Positions 8,711-18,358 are shown, counted from the first letter of the stretch. The stretch is DNA of 64,000 nucleotides from Ureibacillus acetophenoni (GCF_900220965.1 NZ_OBQC01000007.1:62001-126000), one strand, 5' to 3'. A program made the numbers and translations. Notes: a model not told the origin generated them from the letters alone.

Positions 8711-10120
8711 GTGACTTTAAGGAGAAAAAAGGTTGCCATAATAGGCGGTGGAATCACTGGCTTAACGGCAGCGTTCTATATGCAAAAAATGGCTGATGAG
8801 CACAATCTCCCTCTTGATATTATTTTAATAGAATCATCTTTACGATTAGGTGGGAAAATTCAAACTTTAAGAAGAGATGGTTTTATCATTGAAAGAGGGC
8901 CAGAGTCTTTTATAGATCACTCAAACAGTGTGCGTAATTTAGCTCGTGATTTAAATATAGAAGATCAAATGGTATGTAACAACGAAGGAAAAACCTTCGT
9001 AGCAGTTGGTAATGAGTTATATCCAATTCCGACAAACTTTATGTTTGGTGGCCCGCTTGAAGTCTCCACCTTCATCACATCTGGAATCATTTCCCTTGCT
9101 GGTAAACTTCGTGCTGCAGGTGACATATTATTGCCGAAAAGTACGGAGGATGATGAACCAATTGGCGACTTCTTCCGTCGGCGGTTTGGTAAGGAAGTGG
9201 TAGAGAACCTTGTGGAGCCATTACTTGCAGGAACCTTTGCAGGTGATATTGACCACTTAAGTTTGCAGTCGATGTTTCCGCAATTTTCCCAACTTGAAAA
9301 AAAACATCGTAGTCTAATTTTAGGGATGCGAAAAGCAAAACCAACTATTAGTAATCAAATGGTTGGATCTTATCAATCATTCCATAATGGACTTGAAACG
9401 TTGATAGAGACTCTTGAGAAGAAACTAGAGTCAAAGAACGTACTAAAAGGTGTTAAAGTTGAGAAAATCGAAAAAGAAGAAGAAAAACTCAAGATTATAT
9501 TGAACAATATGTCACCTATTAAATGTGATTCAGTAATATTAACTACGCCGTTTAATGTAGCTAAAGATATTTTGAGCGAAGTACATCTAATGAATGAAAT
9601 GCCAAACATGAACTACGCAACAATTGCAACTGTTACAATGGCTTTCAAAAAGGATCAACAAAAGACAGATAAACATAACGCAATGACATTTTTCGTTTCT
9701 AGAAATAGTGATTATGCCATTACAACGTGTACTTGGTGTAACCATAAATGGAACAACGTTGTGCCTGAAGGTTATGATTTGTTCCGTGTCTATATTGGTC
9801 GCGTTGGCGATGAAGCAATTGTTGAATTATCCGACACAGCTATTGAAAATACTGTCCTAAATGATTTGAGAAAGTCGATTGGTATTGAAGGATCTCCTGA
9901 ATTTACGGTCGTGTCTCGTTGGAAGGAAGCAATGCCACAGTATACAGTTGGACATGATGAGCGCATGCAGCAAGTGAAAAATAGTCTATATGAACAATTT
10001 CCTAATATTCATCTCGTTGGAAGCTCTTACGAAGGCATTAGTATACCGGATTGTGTTTTCCAAGGAAAAAACGTTGCGCTTGAAATGTTAGAAAATATGT
10101 TTGAAAAACAGGTTCAATAA
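8711..10120 (+). CDS. hemY: Coproporphyrinogen III oxidase (FAD) HemY/CgoX
   Basis: Oxygen-dependent oxidase making coproporphyrin III for HemH. It has an N-terminal FAD-binding motif IIGGGITGLTAAFYM and a C-terminal FAD segment HLVGSSYEGISIPDCV. 469 residues from the GTG at 8711; a GTG at 8702 is also in frame, but AGGAAG ends only 1 base before it versus about 10 bases for 8711. Membrane or peripheral flavoprotein of the amine-oxidase-like superfamily. Third gene of hemEHY, followed by a terminator. Start choice moderately sure, identity very sure. Confidence 0.93.
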   Translation: MTLRRKKVAIIGGGITGLTAAFYMQKMADEHNLPLDIILIESSLRLGGKIQTLRRDGFIIERGPESFIDHSNSVRNLARDLNIEDQMVCNNEGKTFVAVGNELYPIPTNFMFGGPLEVSTFITSGIISLAGKLRAAGDILLPKSTEDDEPIGDFFRRRFGKEVVENLVEPLLAGTFAGDIDHLSLQSMFPQFSQLEKKHRSLILGMRKAKPTISNQMVGSYQSFHNGLETLIETLEKKLESKNVLKGVKVEKIEKEEEKLKIILNNMSPIKCDSVILTTPFNVAKDILSEVHLMNEMPNMNYATIATVTMAFKKDQQKTDKHNAMTFFVSRNSDYAITTCTWCNHKWNNVVPEGYDLFRVYIGRVGDEAIVELSDTAIENTVLNDLRKSIGIEGSPEFTVVSRWKEAMPQYTVGHDERMQQVKNSLYEQFPNIHLVGSSYEGISIPDCVFQGKNVALEMLENMFEKQVQ

Positions 10121-10132
10121 TTCTTGTTCAAT

Positions 10133-10176
10133 AAACGTAGACAAAGTTATATTGCTAACTTTGTTTACGTTTTTTT
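10133..10176 (+). terminator. hemEHY terminator
   Basis: AAACGTAGACAAAGTTA / TAACTTTGTTTACGTTT, 17 positions with one mismatch, then a run of T. From here to 10513 I see no gene or clear site, only short nested repeats around 10225-10268 (TTAACTTA / TAAGTTAA). Confidence 0.88.
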
Positions 10177-10513
10177 CAACTATTAAATAATTCATAGAAA
10201 CATTTTTGTAAAAAACTTGTCGATTTTACTTCATTTTAACTTACAAATTTGAAGTAAGATTAAGTTAAGAGATGTGGAACAAAGTGAAGTAATTGGATGA
10301 AATTTCAATCCGAAAATCTATCGAAAAGCATTTATGTGCGTACTAACAAGAGTGTTGTGAGGACAAGCTATTATTGGGATTATTAACAATGGAATCGGTA
10401 AAACCATAGCGCGGAGTCTTCTAGTTATCAACTGTACAAGATTTTGTTAATAGAGAACTCGATGGATATAAACAACTGTATCAATTAATATACCTTTACT
10501 GGAGGAACAATAA

Positions 10514-11053
10514 ATGAAAAAGTGGTTATTTAGTTTTGTAGCAGTACCATTATTATTGGTAGGATGTTCGGATGAACAAGCTGAACCAGTTACCGAACCA
10601 ATTGATATATCAGCATTAGAAGTAAAAGTTGATATATTAACACCAGAACAAGTAGATGTGAATGTACCTGTAGAACTAGCAGCACATGTTCACCAAAATA
10701 ATCAAAATTTAGATGATGCTTCGGTGAAATTTGAAGTTTGGGAATCTGGTTTACGTAATAGCGGGCAAATGATTGATGGTACATTAGAAGCTGAAGGTGT
10801 GTATAAAGCAGAAATTACTTTTGATCACGATGGTGTTTATTATATGTATGCACATACAACAGCTTCCAATGGAATGCATGTAATGCCAAAACAACAGATT
10901 GTAGCTGGGTATCCTGATATGGAAAATGTGTTACCTGATGATAGTACTGATTCAATGGATATGGAAGATCATGGTGACCATGGATCATCTGATACAGGTG
11001 AGGACCATGGTGAGCATGGTACAGATGATGACGAATCTGAACATGGACATTAA
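10514..11053 (+). CDS. YtkA-like domain lipoprotein with His-rich tail
   Basis: Exported lipoprotein of 179 residues. Signal peptide with lipobox LLVGC (Cys18); a YtkA/FixH-like beta domain at about 30-135 (VDVNVPVELAAHVHQN, GVYKAEITFDHDGVYYMYAHT); and a tail from about 150 rich in Asp, Glu and His, with repeated DHG(D/E)HG. FixH/YtkA-like proteins are linked to copper or cytochrome oxidase assembly in other bacteria. The His/acid tail suggests metal binding at the outer membrane face. GGAGGA stands before the ATG. Monocistronic by its flanking terminators. Exact function unknown. Confidence 0.75.
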   Translation: MKKWLFSFVAVPLLLVGCSDEQAEPVTEPIDISALEVKVDILTPEQVDVNVPVELAAHVHQNNQNLDDASVKFEVWESGLRNSGQMIDGTLEAEGVYKAEITFDHDGVYYMYAHTTASNGMHVMPKQQIVAGYPDMENVLPDDSTDSMDMEDHGDHGSSDTGEDHGEHGTDDDESEHGH

Positions 11054-11162
11054 TGAATAGGGTGTTTCGCCCGGACTTTTGGGTAGTTTTGTCCATAAGA
11101 GGCCAATGTTCATCAAAAATTACTAGATTTTAAGAAATCCAACCTTTTTTAAACCAAAAAGA

Positions 11163-11196
11163 AACCTCAAAGCTTGAGCGGGCTTTGAGGTTTTTT
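11163..11196 (+). terminator. Terminator of the YtkA-like lipoprotein gene
   Basis: Perfect 11-bp stem AACCTCAAAGC / GCTTTGAGGTT, 8-base loop, followed by six T. Confidence 0.9.
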
Positions 11197-11282
11197 GTGT
11201 TAAGAAATTTAATTATAGATTCATGGTTCATTTATTAGTGTAAGCAGCAAATTTATTCAAAATTTATATATTTCTATCCTAA

Positions 11283-11408
11283 TTAAAGGGAGTCACATTT
11301 TTCGCAAGTGTTATTGTAGCATTCACATTGCTCGTCAATTTTATCTCCACATTGAACACATACTTTGTCAGGTAAGTTTTTGAAAAACTCAACAACGTTT
11401 TCTAACAT
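11283..11408 (-). CDS. yhfH: YhfH family small zinc-ribbon-like protein
   Basis: A 41-residue ORF, too short for a length-filtered gene list. It starts with ATG at 11408 and has AAGGGGG about 10 bases upstream. It reads MLENVVEFFKNLPDKVC and then two Cys pairs, CVQC (17-20) and CEKC (35-38), with further Cys at 28 and 30. The EFFKNLP start and paired CxxC match what I remember of B. subtilis YhfH, encoded near hemEHY there too. A metal-binding knuckle is likely; function is unknown. Confidence 0.72.
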   Translation of the reverse strand: MLENVVEFFKNLPDKVCVQCGDKIDEQCECYNNTCEKCDSL

Positions 11409-11706
11409 TTGAAATGTACCCCCTTCCGCCTATCTGTTATATATAACCTCTTGTTGTTTCTTATTGTATTATAACAGATGCGATTCGTCAATAAGCAATT
11501 TAGGAAAATTTTAAATAATCTTTCAATTATTTTGACAAAAGTTTTAATGGGTTGAAGCCGTACAACAGGTGTATATTCAAGAAGGCAACTTCAGTATTCA
11601 TTTCGTAACAAAAACGTAAGGTATAAACGTTTGGAAACACTATAAATAACGTTTACAATAAAGTTGGATACAAAATCATTTAAATTGAGAAGGGGTACAT
11701 CAACGT

Positions 11707-12411
11707 ATGGAAAACCATCGTATTTTCATTGTTGAAGATGATATAAAAATTGCAACATTGCTTGCTGAAAAATTAATGAAATATCAATATCATGTAAAAA
11801 CCGTTGAAAATTTTGAGGAAATTATAGAAGAGTGTTTAGACTTTGCTCCGCACATTGTCTTATTAGATATAAATTTACCATCCTATGATGGGTATTATTG
11901 GTGCCGACAATTGAGACAGCATACAACATGCCCAATCATATTCATATCAGCAAGGTCAGGAGAAATGGACCAGATTTTTGCCCTTGAAAATGGCGGTGAT
12001 GATTTCATCACAAAACCATTTAACTATGAAATTGTACTTGCGAAAATTAAAAGTCACCTTAGAAGAACCTACGGGGAGTATTCGGCACGTTTGGAAGAGC
12101 GAACGATTAAATTAGGACAACTTACTCTATATCTTGAAAGAATGGAACTGAATATTAGAGAAGTAGACATACCGTTACAGAAAAAAGAGTGTATCATTTT
12201 AGAATTATTAATGAGTCAATCACCAAAAGTTGTTTCCCGTGAACATTTACTTGAGGAACTTTGGGACGATCAAGCATTTGTCGATGAAAACACGTTAAAT
12301 GTTAATATGACGCGGGTGCGTAAAAAACTATCTGAGTACGGTGTTACATCTGTTATAGAAACAGTCCGTGGTGCAGGCTACCGTTTTGTACTTAGTGCGG
12401 AGGAAATGTAA
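11707..12411 (+). CDS. OmpR-type response regulator, BceR-like
   Basis: 234-residue response regulator. Receiver domain at 1-120 with Asp54 in VLLDINLPSYDG as the phosphoacceptor and the conserved Lys in ITKPF near 103; winged-helix DNA-binding domain at about 135-230. It belongs to the BceR/YvcP/YxdJ group, which drives cognate ABC transporters against peptide antibiotics. AGAAGGGG precedes the ATG. The stop overlaps the start of the sensor kinase gene by one base. The 298 bases upstream (11409-11706) hold no gene and no site I can name. Confidence 0.88.
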   Translation: MENHRIFIVEDDIKIATLLAEKLMKYQYHVKTVENFEEIIEECLDFAPHIVLLDINLPSYDGYYWCRQLRQHTTCPIIFISARSGEMDQIFALENGGDDFITKPFNYEIVLAKIKSHLRRTYGEYSARLEERTIKLGQLTLYLERMELNIREVDIPLQKKECIILELLMSQSPKVVSREHLLEELWDDQAFVDENTLNVNMTRVRKKLSEYGVTSVIETVRGAGYRFVLSAEEM

Positions 12412-13388
12412 TGGGATTACGATTATTTATAAGGGAACACATCCCGTTTTTTGTTTTTGAGTTGTTAGTAGTTGTTTTTATTTTGTCATTATATTGGTTG
12501 GATGGCTTCCGAAATTTAAATACTGCCATTTATTCAATTATTATTAGTTTAATCTTATTGGTATCATTCCTATTAATTAGGTATTTTGCCAGAACAAGTT
12601 ATTTGAACAAAATTACTCAACTACCAAAAACGATGGAAGATGCACTCCAAAAAAATGCAAAAACACCAGAATACATCCAAACAGAGCAATATATGCACGA
12701 ACTGTATCACGTCTATCAAATGGAAGTACAAGCATTATATGAACAAAAAAGTCGACAAGAAAAGTTTCTAAATCAATGGATTCACCAAATGAAAACACCA
12801 ATATCTGTTCTGGAACTACTTCTTCAAAACGAAGGCCCACTTGATAAGAAAAATGTACAAGAGGAAGTAGACCGCCTTAGACGAGGATTAGAAATGGTCC
12901 TTGTGAACGCAAGAATTGAACGGTTTGAAGAAGATATGCAAATTGAACGTGTCAATTTAAAAGCAATTGTTACGGAAACGATTAATGAATTAAAACGTTT
13001 ATTTATTACGAATAAAGTATTTCCAGTCATTCATATTGATGAAGATTTAACGGTTGCAAGTGATTCAAAATGGTTAAAGTTTGCTATTAGTCAATTCATA
13101 ACAAATGCAGTCAAATATACATTTGAGCCGAATAAAAAAATTATTATTTCAACAGAAGCATCTGATGGAACGATACTGTTACATATTAAGGATGAAGGAA
13201 TTGGGATACCTAAATCAGATTTAACACGGGTTACAAAAGCCTTTTTCACAGGGGAAAATGGAAGAAAAACTGGAGAGTCAACAGGAATGGGGCTCTATTT
13301 AGCAAATGAAATCTGTATGAAGCTTGGTCATAAATTAACGATTGAATCGGGAGTAAATTCAGGTACGACAATTACATTAACGTTTTAA
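12411..13388 (+). CDS. Intramembrane-sensing histidine kinase, BceS-like
   Basis: 325-residue kinase. Two membrane helices near 10-30 and 38-58 are joined by a loop of only about 8 residues, which is the hallmark of BceS-type kinases that sense through their ABC transporter. The dimerisation and phosphoacceptor helix has His125 in NQWIHQMKTP. The HATPase domain shows ITNAVKY, DEGIGIP and a C-terminal GMGLYLA. Coupled to the regulator gene (1-base overlap) and followed 82 bases later by the transporter genes. Its partner should be the product at 14219-16150. Confidence 0.88.
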   Translation: MGLRLFIREHIPFFVFELLVVVFILSLYWLDGFRNLNTAIYSIIISLILLVSFLLIRYFARTSYLNKITQLPKTMEDALQKNAKTPEYIQTEQYMHELYHVYQMEVQALYEQKSRQEKFLNQWIHQMKTPISVLELLLQNEGPLDKKNVQEEVDRLRRGLEMVLVNARIERFEEDMQIERVNLKAIVTETINELKRLFITNKVFPVIHIDEDLTVASDSKWLKFAISQFITNAVKYTFEPNKKIIISTEASDGTILLHIKDEGIGIPKSDLTRVTKAFFTGENGRKTGESTGMGLYLANEICMKLGHKLTIESGVNSGTTITLTF

Positions 13389-13470
13389 CTTCATTCAGTA
13401 ATCGAATACGCTGGGGCAATTTTATCTAACTATGAAAATCAGACGAGCGTAAGAAGGAGCCAACTTTGCT

Positions 13471-14247
13471 ATGACTATTTTGCGAATTAAAGATGTAACA
13501 AAAGTATACGAAGGAAAAGTAACTCATCGTGCAATTAACCAACTAAGTTTTGAGGTTATGCGAGGCGAGTTTTTAGCGATTATGGGACCTTCGGGAAGTG
13601 GAAAAACTACATTACTAAATTTAATTTCGACGATTGATAAACCAACATCTGGAGAAATTATCGTCAACGAAATTATGCCGTCAAAACTAAATAAACATGA
13701 ACTTGCATTATTTAGAAGAAGAGAATTAGGTTTTGTGTTTCAGGATTTTAATTTGCTGCCAATGTTAACAGTCGAAGAAAACATTGTCCTTCCATTAACC
13801 TTAGATGGAAAACCAGTATCCCTTATGGAAGAACGACTTGCAGAATTAGCTGAAAAATTGGATTTAACTTCTTTTCTTCAGAAAAAACCAAATGAAATAT
13901 CAGGTGGACAAGCGCAACGTACAGCAATTGCTAGAGCTTTAATCCATGAGCCAACTGTTATATTAGCAGATGAACCTACTGGTAACTTGGATTCGAATAA
14001 CTCCCGTGAAGTATTAGAATTGTTAAGTTCGATTAATAGGGAAAAGTGCGCAACGATTATAATGGTAACTCATGACCCAATTGCTGCGAGCTACTGTAAC
14101 CGAGTTTTATTTATTAAGGACGGTGAATTTTTCAATGAAATTTATAAAGATGATCGCAGACAAACTTTCTTCCAACGAATATTAAATGTTCTAAGCTTAT
14201 TAGGAGGGGGAAATGTAGGTGACCTTTCATCAATTCGCTTACCATAA
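13471..14247 (+). CDS. Peptide-antibiotic ABC transporter ATPase, BceA-like
   Basis: 258-residue ATPase of the MacB/BceA type. Walker A GPSGSGKT near 39, Q-loop in VFQDFNLLPMLTVEENI, signature ISGGQ near 142 and Walker B VILADEPTGNLDS near 162. AAGGAG stands upstream of the ATG. The C-terminal ~30 residues extend past the normal ATPase core and overlap the permease start by 29 bases. In known Bce systems the transporter frees peptide antibiotics such as bacitracin from lipid targets and signals to BceS. Confidence 0.88.
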   Translation: MTILRIKDVTKVYEGKVTHRAINQLSFEVMRGEFLAIMGPSGSGKTTLLNLISTIDKPTSGEIIVNEIMPSKLNKHELALFRRRELGFVFQDFNLLPMLTVEENIVLPLTLDGKPVSLMEERLAELAEKLDLTSFLQKKPNEISGGQAQRTAIARALIHEPTVILADEPTGNLDSNNSREVLELLSSINREKCATIIMVTHDPIAASYCNRVLFIKDGEFFNEIYKDDRRQTFFQRILNVLSLLGGGNVGDLSSIRLP

Positions 14248-16150
14248 CGTCGTTCGAAATGCACGGATTTATGGCGCATTTTTCCTAGCTAGCTTATTTT
14301 CAGTTTTTGTCTTTTTCATCTATTCAATGTTAATGTTCCACCCTGATATTGAGAACGGTTTTTTAGGAAATGTCTCTATTCTTGGCATGATTGTAGCAGA
14401 AATAATATTAGTTTTGTTTTCTTGGTTTTTTATTTTTTATTCTATGAAAGCTTTTCTAGAAGCACGTTCTAAAGAGTTTGCGATTTTACTTCATTTAGGA
14501 ATGGAAAAGAAACAGTTAAGTAAACTGATTTTTTTAGAAACATTCCTAATTGGAACTGTTTCAATTGTCGTGGGGATTTTATTTGGCTTTGCCTTTTCTC
14601 GGTTCTTTTTCATGATCGTTAGAGAAATTCTTATGCTAGATGAATTACCCCTTTATATTTCTTGGGAACCGTTTGTATTAACGATTACTGTCTACTTAAG
14701 CGCATTTATTTTAATTTCAATATTAAGTGTTTATGCGACACCTGAGAAAAATCTAATCGACCTATTTAAAGGGTATTCTGATTTCAATACACATCACATT
14801 TATTCGTTACCTAAAGCACTTCTTGGCTTTGTTTTTATTGGTACTGGTTATATTTTAGCGTTACTAACTTCCCGAATGACGTTATATAGTTTTGGAATTA
14901 TCACCATTATTCTTATAACAATAGGAACCTATTTGTTTTTTACAGATACAACTCAATTCATATTAGAGAAAATTAGAAGTAAGAAGCATGTATATTGGAA
15001 AAAGTATCGCATGTTATCTATTGCTGAACAGTCAATGATTATGAAAAGTAATTCTAAAATGTTTTTTGTTGTAACGATGGTAACAGCCCTTGCCTTTTTA
15101 TGTGTCGGATTACTTGCGGCTCTGTCATCTTACACATCCCAGTATGATAAGATGAATCCCCTTGGCCTTATATATAAAGGCCATACAGATAATCCGTATG
15201 AATATAGTCATATTACTTCGATTATGAGAGAACTAGAAAATAAAGGACTTTCATATCATATGGCGAGTTTTGAAGTGAAGAAACAGACTTCATCCTACAC
15301 TCAATATGAAGTGGAAGTATTCAGCGAATCAGATATAAATAGTTTACTGTTTTCTTATGGGTATCCTTTTGTTAGATTGAGTCCCGGCGAGGCAATGTTT
15401 ATTCCTTATTCAGAAGAATCCATTAAACAACTCTCCAACTTATCAGTGAAAACTGTCTTGATGGAAAATGGTGTGGAAATTAAAATTGATAAAGTTTATC
15501 CAAAGCTAATTTTCCCAAGTTCAATTATTAGTTTAAACTCTATTATTGTTAGTGATGAGGATTTTATTCGCTTAACAAACCCATATCAAGCATCACCTGA
15601 TGTAGAGCCTGGGTATCATTTATTTACTTTTGATATCCCTCAATGGATTGAAACAAAAGATGTTGGTGTAGCAATTTATAACCGAGTTTCTCATGAATAT
15701 TTAAAAGATCATTATTCTTTACCATATTATTTTGAAAACACAGGTTTAAAGTATTCTTTTATACTGTCTACTTATTCACTGTTTACGCTTGTAGGGCTTT
15801 TAGTAGCTGCGGTATTTTTACTCGCGGCGGGTAGTTTTATTTACTTTAAATTGCATACAAGTCTGGAATTAGAAAAGAAGAAATTTGATGTTCTGAAAAG
15901 AATGGGGTTAACTGATAACGAATTGAAAAGGTTAGTGAATGCTTATTTAGTTCCTCAATTTTTCATACCTTTAGGAGTGGCACTACTCCATAGTTTCTTT
16001 GCCTTTTTAGCTTTGCAAAACTTATTAAGGCATTTTGCGAATATTTCAATCGTAAAAGAATTAGTATTTGCTTTTGTATTTTTAATGATTATCGAAGTAA
16101 TCTATTTCTATCTCATCAGATGGCGCTTTATCACACACGTAAGAGATTAG
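14219..16150 (+). CDS. Peptide-antibiotic ABC transporter permease, BceB-like
   Basis: 643-residue FtsX/BceB-type permease. About ten membrane segments: one near 17-40, pairs near 55-80, 105-130, 150-170 and 195-240, one near 280-305, and three at the C-terminus (about 525-635). A large extracellular domain lies at about 310-520, the region thought to recognise the peptide-lipid target. The start is GTG at 14219 with AGGAGGGGG about 8 bases before. Its size and layout match BceB rather than simple MacB permeases. The specific antibiotic cannot be told from sequence. Confidence 0.86.
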   Translation: MTFHQFAYHNVVRNARIYGAFFLASLFSVFVFFIYSMLMFHPDIENGFLGNVSILGMIVAEIILVLFSWFFIFYSMKAFLEARSKEFAILLHLGMEKKQLSKLIFLETFLIGTVSIVVGILFGFAFSRFFFMIVREILMLDELPLYISWEPFVLTITVYLSAFILISILSVYATPEKNLIDLFKGYSDFNTHHIYSLPKALLGFVFIGTGYILALLTSRMTLYSFGIITIILITIGTYLFFTDTTQFILEKIRSKKHVYWKKYRMLSIAEQSMIMKSNSKMFFVVTMVTALAFLCVGLLAALSSYTSQYDKMNPLGLIYKGHTDNPYEYSHITSIMRELENKGLSYHMASFEVKKQTSSYTQYEVEVFSESDINSLLFSYGYPFVRLSPGEAMFIPYSEESIKQLSNLSVKTVLMENGVEIKIDKVYPKLIFPSSIISLNSIIVSDEDFIRLTNPYQASPDVEPGYHLFTFDIPQWIETKDVGVAIYNRVSHEYLKDHYSLPYYFENTGLKYSFILSTYSLFTLVGLLVAAVFLLAAGSFIYFKLHTSLELEKKKFDVLKRMGLTDNELKRLVNAYLVPQFFIPLGVALLHSFFAFLALQNLLRHFANISIVKELVFAFVFLMIIEVIYFYLIRWRFITHVRD

Positions 16151-16174
16151 AAAGTTTGTAGGGGGATTTGAATT

Positions 16175-17716
16175 TTGAATTTAGTAGAACATGTACGAGA
16201 AATTGCAAAAAACGAACCAGAAAAAACGGCCTATCATTATTTAGGACAAGATACAAGCTATGCAGAGTTTGATGAAAAGGTAGGGAAACTTAGCTTTGCG
16301 TTGAAGGAAATGGGGATTGGGAAGGGCGATCATGTCGCCTTTTTATTAGGAAATTCACCAGAATTTTTACTATCCCTTTATGCTTGTATGCGAATTGGAG
16401 CAACTGCAGTTCCAGTAAATCCAATATTTTCTTTAGATGAAGTAGCTTATATTTTTAAAAATGGCGATGTGAACGTGGTCATTGCACTTGATTCGTTACT
16501 TCCTTTATTAGATGAAGGGAAATCGCTATTTCCCAAGGTCGACAAGTTTATCGTTTGTGAGACAGGGAATGGCAATGGTGCCTACGACTCCATTTCACAT
16601 GAATTGAAGAGTAAATTGAAGCTTTTCTCTACTTTGGTTGATGAAGCTGAACAACAAGTAGAACCTTTGGAGATAAATGTAGAAGATACGGCAATCATTT
16701 TATATACATCTGGAACGACAGGCCATCCAAAGGGGGCGGAATTGTCCTACAGTAATTTATATGCAAATGCGCGGGATGTTGCTTATTTTATGGGGTATAC
16801 AGCCGAAGACCGTGTAATTGCCACATTGCCATTATTCCATGTGTTTGCTCTTACAGTTGTTGCGAATGCACCATTGTTTGTTGGTTCTACAGTATTAATC
16901 GCACCTCGCTTTAGTCCGGGGGAGATATTAGAGTTGGCGAGAGAGCAGAGGGCAAGTGTTTTTGCTGGAGTGCCTACCATGTACAATTTCTTATATCAAT
17001 ACGAGTCAGGAGTAGCTGAAGATTTTGCAACATTGCGACTAGCCATTTCAGGCGGGGCACCACTACCTGCACAAGTTCTACATAATTTTGAAGGAAAGTT
17101 TGGAGTGCCGATTTCAGAGGGCTATGGTTTGTCTGAAGCATCACCGGTAACTTGTTTTAATCCCCAAGATAGGGATAGAAAAGTCGGTTCCATCGGTATG
17201 TCCATTACAAATGTTGAAAATAAAGTCGTCGATGATCAAGGTAATGAACTGCCTCCAAATGAAGTTGGGGAGCTAATTATTCGTGGACCGAATGTGATGA
17301 AGGGCTACTATAAAAACAGTGAAGCGACAAAGGATGCGCTACGTGATGGGTGGTTGTATACTGGCGATTTAGCGAAGAGGGATGAAGAAGGTTATTTTTA
17401 CATCGTGGATCGGAAGAAAGACATGATTATTGTCGGCGGCTATAAAGTATATCCACGGGAAGTAGAGGAAGTACTCTACCAACATCCGTCTGTTAAAGAA
17501 GCCGTAGTAGTTGGCATACCTGATGAGAACTTCGGTGAAGCAGTTTGTGCGTTTGTTGTATTGAATGATCGTGAGGCAAGTGAAGATGAGCTAGTACAGT
17601 TTTGTTCAGGGCATCTGGCTAAGTACAAAGCTCCATCTGAATTTAGAATTGTGGATAGTTTACCGAAAAATTCAACGGGGAAAGTGTTGCGTCGAAATCT
17701 ACAAGTGAATAAGTAA
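16175..17716 (+). CDS. lcfB: Long-chain fatty acid-CoA ligase LcfB
   Basis: AMP-forming acyl-CoA synthetase of 513 residues, very close in pattern to B. subtilis LcfB/YhfL. P-loop-like motif YTSGTTGHPKGA near 178; GYGLSEASPVTCFNP near 320; hinge GDLAKRDEEGYFYIVDRKKDMI near 400; catalytic Lys in KNSTGKVLRR near the C-terminus. The start is TTG at 16175 with AGGGGG about 10 bases upstream. Activates fatty acids for beta-oxidation or lipid recycling. In B. subtilis yhfL also lies near the hem/yhf region. Downstream is a tandem-repeat array instead of a terminator. Confidence 0.9.
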   Translation: MNLVEHVREIAKNEPEKTAYHYLGQDTSYAEFDEKVGKLSFALKEMGIGKGDHVAFLLGNSPEFLLSLYACMRIGATAVPVNPIFSLDEVAYIFKNGDVNVVIALDSLLPLLDEGKSLFPKVDKFIVCETGNGNGAYDSISHELKSKLKLFSTLVDEAEQQVEPLEINVEDTAIILYTSGTTGHPKGAELSYSNLYANARDVAYFMGYTAEDRVIATLPLFHVFALTVVANAPLFVGSTVLIAPRFSPGEILELAREQRASVFAGVPTMYNFLYQYESGVAEDFATLRLAISGGAPLPAQVLHNFEGKFGVPISEGYGLSEASPVTCFNPQDRDRKVGSIGMSITNVENKVVDDQGNELPPNEVGELIIRGPNVMKGYYKNSEATKDALRDGWLYTGDLAKRDEEGYFYIVDRKKDMIIVGGYKVYPREVEEVLYQHPSVKEAVVVGIPDENFGEAVCAFVVLNDREASEDELVQFCSGHLAKYKAPSEFRIVDSLPKNSTGKVLRRNLQVNK

Positions 17717-17804
17717 TCAAGAATGGTTTTTGGAGAAGTTCCTCAGCATTTTATGATAGATATTGCATAGTGATTCAAAAGGGTTTTACATTAATTACTA
17801 TATT

Positions 17805-18358
17805 ATTATGGCTTTAAAAGACTTATAAAGGAAATTTTAAGAAGAATTCTTTTTCAAATTGTCCTTGAAAGGCTTTATATAAGACATTTAAAGGGGATAT
17901 TTTATTCATTTGTCCTTTAGAAGCCAGATAAAAGACGTTTCTGATAGATTAGATTATTGTTTTGTCTTTTAGAGGTGTTATAAAAGACATTTCACTTGGA
18001 TTTCTTAATTCATTTGTCCTTTAGAAGCCAGATAAAAGACGTTTCTGATAGATTAGATTATTGTTTTGTCTTTTAGAGGTGTTATAAAAGACATTTCCCT
18101 TGGATTTCTTAATTCATTTGTCCTTTAGAAGCCAGATAAAAGACGTTTCTGATAGATTAGATGATCGTTTTGTCCTTTAGAGGTGTTATAAAAGACATTT
18201 CCCTTGGATTTCTTAATTCATTTGTCCTTTAGAAGCCAGATAAAAGACATTTCTGATAGATTAGATTATCGTTTTGTCCTTTAGAGGTGTTATAAAGGAC
18301 ATTTCACTTGGATTTCTTAATTCATTTGTCCTTTAGAAGCCAGATAAAAGACGTTTCA
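17805..18358. repeat. Tandem array A: 52-bp palindromic units, 104-bp higher-order period
   Basis: Eleven units begin with TGTC (or a decayed form) at 17809, 17860, 17911, 17963, 18015, 18067, 18119, 18171, 18223, 18275 and 18327, that is every 51-52 bp. Each has an inverted repeat of about 25 bp, for example GTCTTTTA-9-TAAAAGAC, then about 25 bp of spacer. Two unit versions alternate strictly (TTTAGAAGCCAG and TTTAGAGGTGTT), giving a 104-bp period. The first two units are decayed. The rest of the gap 17717-18588 shows nothing else. Confidence 0.92.

Noticed and set aside
10371-10454. Possible remnant of a short-chain dehydrogenase (GIGKTIARSL in one frame)
   Set aside because: Only 27 codons between stops with a loose match to the NAD-binding start of the family; too short to support a pseudogene.
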